64,000 nt of DNA from Chaetoderma sp. LZ-2023a. Taxonomy: Eukaryota; Mollusca; Caudofoveata; Chaetodermatida; Chaetodermatidae. The stretch spans positions 93,321,103-93,385,102 of the forward strand of contig CM067373.1 in assembly GCA_034401795.1 (NCBI GenBank), written 5' to 3'. Below are positions 58,741-64,000 of this stretch, in pieces. The notes under the pieces were generated by a model. That model did no database searches, was not told the origin of the DNA, and was given only the letters and a program-made list of their open reading frames with translations. Both the position numbers and the translations under genes were made by a program. Each line of letters starts with the position of its first letter. Position 1 is the first letter of the stretch.

Positions 58741-58754
58741 AAAGAAAAGAAAAT

Positions 58755-58935
58755 TCTCTGTTTAATAGTTTGAGCATAATTTGATTGGAAGTCATTGCTG
58801 TCTATGGCAGCAATTGCTTCCAATCAAATTCTGCTCTAAATATTCAACAGAACATTTCTTACATCGTGTTCAAAATTGTACAAACTAACACGTTTCTGTA
58901 TTTGTTTTGGACACGCTTTAAAAACCTGTTTATGG
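58755..58935. mobile_element. B2-type hairpin
   Basis: TTTGAGCATAATTTGATTGG, AAGTCATTGCTGTC, GGCAGCAATTGCTTCCAATC, AAATTCTGCTCTAAATATTC, AACAGAACATTTCTTACATC, GTGTTCAAAATTGTACAAAC, TTGTTTTGGACACG. Almost perfect arms of about 45 bp. Right flank shared with 24460 and 50690. Confidence 0.8.
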
Positions 58936-59214
58936 GCTAGACTGTAAGGTTTAAACGGTTAACTGTTTCAATTCGTGCGTTTGTTAGCTTGGTTGGTGCA
59001 ATGGAGCAGTTACTTTTAGCGTGGCTCTATACATTATTCTACAGGAATCATCATAGTTCTTATACCCCACTCAATCGCAAGCCTATTTATCTAGAAGCTA
59101 TCTCTCTAGCCGTCAGTCAAACCGCCGATGCTCCGCCCACGTGTTAGTTGGCCTGGGGCAATGGCCGCCTGACAGCACATCGGTCTTGGCGTGCTATAGT
59201 AACCGTACTGTGAT

Positions 59215-59523
59215 TGACAGATTTACTGGAACAAGCTACGAGGCAAGACAGCTTAGTTGTTAAAGTGAGCCCGTGTTGACGGGCCGGCCGCATGAAGCTT
59301 TACCGTGTTTGACAGTTTTCTGTTTCTTTGACAGGACCTCGGATTTGTTTATATCACTGCTCTATATACGCTTCTGGAATACTCGCCTGTGTTTCATCAT
59401 AATCGTCGTCAACCGACACCTTCGCCGACAAGCAGGATCGTTGTCGTCGTCATCCGAGTCGTCTCCTGCGTCCTCGTTTCTTGATCCGGATCAACGTCAT
59501 CCCAAACATCGTCGCCCCCAATG
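59215..59523 (+). CDS. Candidate leader exon with possible splice donor (weak)
   Basis: Frame 59273-59527 starts MLTGRPHEALP and ends Arg/Ser-rich: HLRRQAGSLSSSSESSPASS, FLDPDQRHPKHRRPQ. At 59523-59528 the sequence AATG|GTGAGG fits a 5' splice-site consensus. The patch is CpG-bearing and GC-richer than its surroundings. The Arg-Arg-Gln and poly-Ser run loosely resembles the end of the 54963 frame. No domain is recognised. It could be an upstream or alternative 5' exon of one gene beyond the window, or chance. Confidence 0.2.
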
Positions 59524-60420
59524 GTGAGGTTTAGAAGAAAACCTGGACGCGATTCGACAGTTTACGGACCTAGGAGTGGATATAATATTGACACGGTTAT
59601 ATTACTCTGAGTGGACGTTACTGCTGCTGTTGTCGGCCTTCGTGTGTCGTCCCTGTGGATTTATTCCCTTATCGCCCCTTTATGGCGCAACGGGTAAGTT
59701 GTTGTCACATGTAGCACAGTTGAACGCTCTGGACTTTGGGATGAAGGAAAGGCGTCAGATTCCAGTATGTGTATGCATGATCTTTACTGGGTAAATAGAA
59801 GGAAGGGTGGTTGGAGAAATGGTAGACGGACATCTAGGGCAAGTAAAGAAAAATTTAAATTTAGAAAGGCGAATCTGTCTTAATTTCTGTCATTTTCTTT
59901 ATTAATGGGACTTCACAGGACTGCGTTAAATTAATGACTTATTCAATACTTAATAATAGCTAACAATACAAAAGCAACATGCTACACAGTGTTACCTAAG
60001 TAGCCACCATCCCCTCTACCCAGGTAGTACATGTATCTGATACTTGACAGGGATTAACATCAGTTTTGACAGAAATCTGTCACTTGCCAATTTATGGCGC
60101 TAGACAGTAGGGCCTATTAATAGATCTGGACGCGTATTATATGAATATTTAATTAAATGGACAATTTTAATTTATCTTCATAGACCTGACTAGTAATCTG
60201 TTATCCTGTGCGCTGTTTAGACTGCGAGCGCGTAATTGTTTATTGTTGTAGGCTTCTGGATGGCCTTAGTTATGATTCGGAAGAGACTCTCATAAATCCT
60301 TAAAACGAACCGTAACATTTGAACAAAATTGATTAGGCTTACTAGGCTAGATAGATATAAATTAATAAATTAATTTGTTATTAATAAAGAAATTTAATTT
60401 TCGATGTAGACCTATTATAA

Positions 60421-60439
60421 ATACTACTACTAATAATAC

Positions 60440-60532
<93 letters not shown>

Positions 60533-60541
60533 GTATTATTT
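60421..60541. repeat. (AAT)n-(ATT)n mirror-inverted microsatellite
   Basis: ACTACTACTAATAATACTA and (AAT)n run into (ATT)n, TTAGTATTATTAGTATTATT. The two halves are reverse complements, giving one near-perfect palindrome of about 120 bp. Confidence 0.9.
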
Positions 60542-60720
60542 AGTAGAATTTACCCCGTCTGGGTTTATCAACATATTATTTTATGTAGAACTTTGCTTTT
60601 TTGTCACGATAAATAGGCCTATGATAAAATGCAAAGTAAATGACGGAACAACCACCTGTATTATTATATTACATCAAGCTGTCAAATTACACATGAACCA
60701 GACTTGCGCTTCATAGATTC

Positions 60721-60790
60721 TACACACACGCGCGCACACGAAAACATACACACACGCACGCGCGCGCACACGTCGTAGGTACACGCGCAT
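60721..60790. repeat. CA/CG-rich dinucleotide tract
   Basis: ACACACGCGCGCACACG-type alternating purine-pyrimidine tract with interruptions. Confidence 0.8.
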
Positions 60791-62934
60791 ACTCGCTTCT
60801 ATATCGTACTTCTTTATTTCTAGTTTATTCAGAAGAAAATCGCCAAAATTAGCTCAAATGCCAAATAAACTTCTATTGCATACTTGGTGGGTTGCGTAAA
60901 TAATTCTGACTGCCTATGATATCGTAACCCATCTTTGCCTGTAATCCGAAGATTATAGCAATATTTATGTATAAATATTATTAGACGTGTAAGATTCCGA
61001 TATAGCCTGGTCTAGCGGGAGTAACTCCAAAGAAAATACACACACACACATAGGTATTATTCCTACCTCCCAAAACGGCTCAACATGGCCGCCGCGACAT
61101 ATTGCATTGCGATATTTGTTTATAACAATTTATGTTTATTTAATTTGTCGGAACGGGAAAAGTCCAATCTCTAGTAAAACACGTCATGTTATGTCCTGAA
61201 TTTAAACCAGATAAATAGGTATACAAATAGTTATGTATGGCCGTTTAAACGATGCAAATAATTTAAATCAAGCATCCTTAATGATTAAAATCAAATTATC
61301 AAATTTCCTTCAATTAACAAACTGTATTAGAATACATAATTTGCAATGAATTAGCCCTATGCCTACTAGGTTAATTATAAACAATTCTATTCGCATTTGT
61401 TGCGTTTTACTTACGAATCTCTAATACTGCTGTTTGACAGCTCTGAGTCTTTTTGCCTCTATATCATTACGCATGAGTCTGATTTCAAACGGAATGATTT
61501 ACGGGCGATCATCCTGAAGACGATGATGCTCGCCAGTTCTTACAGCAACATCTTTTCAAATTGAATATCAGTTATCTCATTAAAGGGTATTGCATAACGG
61601 ATGCGTGTCTTTTCATCAGTATATGGGTTAAGTTAGTGAACTACGTACTTTTTAAATCGTTGGCGACCAATTAATCAGCTTGTAATGGGATAATATGTAC
61701 TTTAATTGAAGAAGTCTACGTGAATAACAATGTCTATAATATTGCTGGATCTATGTGAGTGGATGCTATCTTTGTTTCATTCAAAATCAAGTTTATATCG
61801 CATATCCAGACTAAATATTTTGACCTGAAATTCTAATAATAATTTATCAACTGAAGTGGATTGGTGGCGGGTACTGGGGTAGGATAATTAATTTATTTTC
61901 TCATCAAAACTGTATTATTTTGAGAATTTATACTTAATTAGGCCTATTAAAATTGAGGCTCTCGTTTAATATAGGGGTCTTAACTATATGACATCGGTGT
62001 GTTTAAATAATAGAATCTTGTGGAATGATATCAATTCTAAAAGCAATCTTTTCCGGACAATTGTCGATCAGTTTTATAGAGGAAATCGCTTTAGCATTTC
62101 GCGCCTGATATGTATAGTGACTTTTTAGTCGGTCATTCTGTAGGCGACGCGCGGTATAAGTGAAAACTGAATCGGGCGTGATTTCGCGTAATAAATTCTG
62201 CATAAAGACGTGGTTATTATTTGAGGCCTACGTTGACCTGGGCGTGTATGTTTTATAAAACACAGAGACTGGGGGCAGGCCAGGCCTGAATAAATCTAAA
62301 TCTTTTATACTGCATTTATTACGCTACATCAAGAGACCACTCTTGGGTCCGCGCGCAAATTTATCGCTGCTAAACTGCTACTATTAATAATCTTTATAGC
62401 AAAATAATGGCGACCGGCTTCGCGCATGTCACTCCGAACGCACGATATCACGCTAGTCAGTCAGTCACACACTTCAATGCTAGGAACAATTAAACCAAAT
62501 AACGGTACATACCGAGAATTGGCAGGTGCGAAATGTGATTAGACTTATAGAATAGTGATAGTGGGGTGGGTTGTGGTGAGGTGATGTACGATGACAGTAG
62601 TACATGGGAAGTTGATCTGAATAGCGGCGAAGGACCGAATCAGATGAGGCAATCCATGGTGGGTGGAAGGACTGTGATGTCGGACTGGAAATCACAGACG
62701 ATATGTCTGACAGTTTTGCAACTGAGTCTAAATTTTCCACTGCGCCACAACAATAAATAAATAGGATAAATAAGTTTTAACTCCTCCTCAAAAAGGTCGT
62801 ATTTGTGCTAAAATCGGTATCCTTCGTCGGCTATTAAGGATAGAACACTAGTGCTATACAAGTTAAATGAAGATAAAATACGTTGACTATTTAACCATTC
62901 AAACTCCAGTATCAATTCCATGACAACTATACAG

Positions 62935-63110
62935 GAAAGCTGTTCAATGTTTTGAAGATAATAAAACGTAATTTGACAGGAGAGTATTACTGCTCAGTCA
63001 AATTAGTTTCAAAATATCGAACAGAAGGTCCCTTACATCGTAAAGAATTTGCGCATGAACTGCTATGGCCAAGATGCTAACATAAGTTCAACGTTCTGCT
63101 TTGAATAATA
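62935..63110. mobile_element. B-core hairpin, one arm broken
   Basis: AGCTGTTCAATGTTTTGAAG, TAATTTGACAGG, CAGTCAAATTAGTTTCAAAA, TATCGAACAGAAGGTCCC. The right flank (GGTCCCTTACATCGTAAAGA) resembles the B2 flank (TTCTTACATCGTG). Confidence 0.6.
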
Positions 63111-63176
63111 CGCAGAGATGTGAGGGAGTGATCCGATTACCTCTCCGTCACTCAAAGGACGAACGACATGGAACTA

Positions 63177-63177
<1 letters not shown>

Positions 63178-63257
<80 letters not shown>
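63178..63257. repeat. (AT)n microsatellite
   Basis: About 38 AT units, uninterrupted. Confidence 0.95.
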
Positions 63258-63260
<3 letters not shown>

Positions 63261-63429
63261 GATGACGACGCTACAAAGACGTTGCTGTCATAGAAAGCAA
63301 CCGCGTTCAGCAACACTAATAAAACAACAACCAGTTAACGTTATTCTGTTTCAATAATATAGAATTTAATAAAGTAACTTAACTGTTTCGCCACTGCAAC
63401 CCGCTAGACAATAATTTAAATGGGCAATA

Positions 63430-63560
63430 ACTCTAAGACCCTGCTGAATATTTTGAAAGCAATTTGACTGAAATGTGTTGGTGGCAATATTCAGCATATC
63501 CAGAGTTAAACCCCATGGAAAATGTAGTCTGAAGAAATTCAGCAGGCGGTCGGTTAAGTT
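63430..63560. mobile_element. B3-type hairpin fragment
   Basis: CTGCTGAATATTTTGAAAGC, AATTTGACTGAAATGTGTTG, GTGGCAATATTCAGCATATC, CAGAGTTAAACCCCATGGAA, AATGTAGTCTGAAGAAATTC. The second arm is missing; the flank matches 55400-55445 in reverse. Confidence 0.65.
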
Positions 63561-64000
63561 TAATTACAGCTCTGTACTAAAACTGTTTTGACCGCTCTAA
63601 CCACAGTCATGTATCCTTCACGTTTTATGCACACAAATTTCATTAGCTCAAAAGTCGTTAATCGTGTACTTATAAAATTAACAACAACTAACTAAATAAA
63701 ATAAAATTATTATTATAATTTTTTCTTTCACGTATTTTGCAATTTACCTCCAACGTAAAATGAATGAATTTTTCTTCATATGGTTTACCGTTTATATATT
63801 CTTTACGTTTATTTTATGTAAAGTGGGCACAATAACCCAATTTGATAAAAACCTGACATCGATAACTTAGCAACCTTAATTACGAGAACACGAAATATCT
63901 CCTGGTTTAAATCTAAGCGGACATTTTTAACCTAGATTAAAACTAGTTTATCTCTTTGTAAAGATAAGATATCTACGCTAAGTGTTTTCAATATTAGTAG

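Larger units (their letters stand above)
59800..62930. other. Unique AT-rich non-coding DNA
   Basis: No supported gene. It contains the AAT/ATT palindrome at 60421-60541 and a CA/CG-rich tract at 60721-60785. A short plus frame at 62566-62760 shows no known motif. The frames are short and of unremarkable composition. Confidence 0.5.

Noticed and set aside
62566-62760. Possible exon (frame MGCGEVMYDDSSTWEVDLN)
   Set aside because: No clear splice sites and no recognised domain; left as unsupported.

Overview
This window is eukaryotic nuclear DNA, most likely from a marine invertebrate (deuterostome or lophotrochozoan). The signs are AT-rich DNA, very dense di-, tri- and tetranucleotide microsatellites, APE-type LINEs, a Penelope-like element, a tRNA-derived SINE array, a Polinton-like type-B DNA polymerase remnant, an LTR-element protease and many hairpin (MITE-like) insertions. 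There are no operons, ribosome binding sites, rRNA genes or CRISPR arrays. The species cannot be fixed from sequence alone. I found no intact host gene. Two weak candidate leader exons (about 54.96-55.24 kb and 59.2-59.5 kb) are the only hints of host coding sequence.

Layout. 0-6.3 kb: trinucleotide arrays around a 534-bp tandem duplication, LINE C-terminal scraps, a long minus-strand LINE reverse-transcriptase remnant (3.3-5.5 kb) and a 600-bp compound AGT/AGC array. 6.3-9.5 kb: a decayed minus-strand coding region of an unnamed, transposon-like protein family, plus a LINE ORF1p-like fragment. 10-18 kb: mostly non-coding, with microsatellites and the first hairpin elements. 18-20.8 kb: a LINE with endonuclease and RT remnants and an internal deletion. 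20.9-23.1 kb: three family-B hairpin elements and one family-A element. 23-26.3 kb: little of note. 26.3-28.8 kb: TAG array, LINE fragment, AT array and Penelope-like fragment. 28.86-31.8 kb: nine tRNA-SINE-type units in tandem with a higher-order pattern. 32-37 kb: hairpin elements and an RTE-like LINE fragment. 38.6-46.3 kb: Polinton-like polymerase remnant, unassigned coding-like stretches and an LTR aspartic-protease fragment, interspersed with a mobile element built of about 50-bp palindromic units. 46.4-53.2 kb: more hairpin and minisatellite elements. 53.2-64 kb: fewer repeats, possible leader exons, a few hairpins and an AT array.

The most unusual content is the set of hairpin families. 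Family B (about 300-500 bp, at least ten copies) has an inverted core of about 45 bp per arm, terminal inverted repeats related to ATGGACCTTTCCAG, and several TGACGTCA palindromes (the consensus CREB/ATF site) in nearly every copy. The same core occurs in other contexts with different flanks. Family A (about 200 bp) has another palindrome centred on CGAGCCAG-type arms. Family C is seen twice. A fourth mobile repeat is built of about 50-bp palindromic units with conserved ends. All coding remnants belong to mobile elements and carry stops or frameshifts, so none looks functional.
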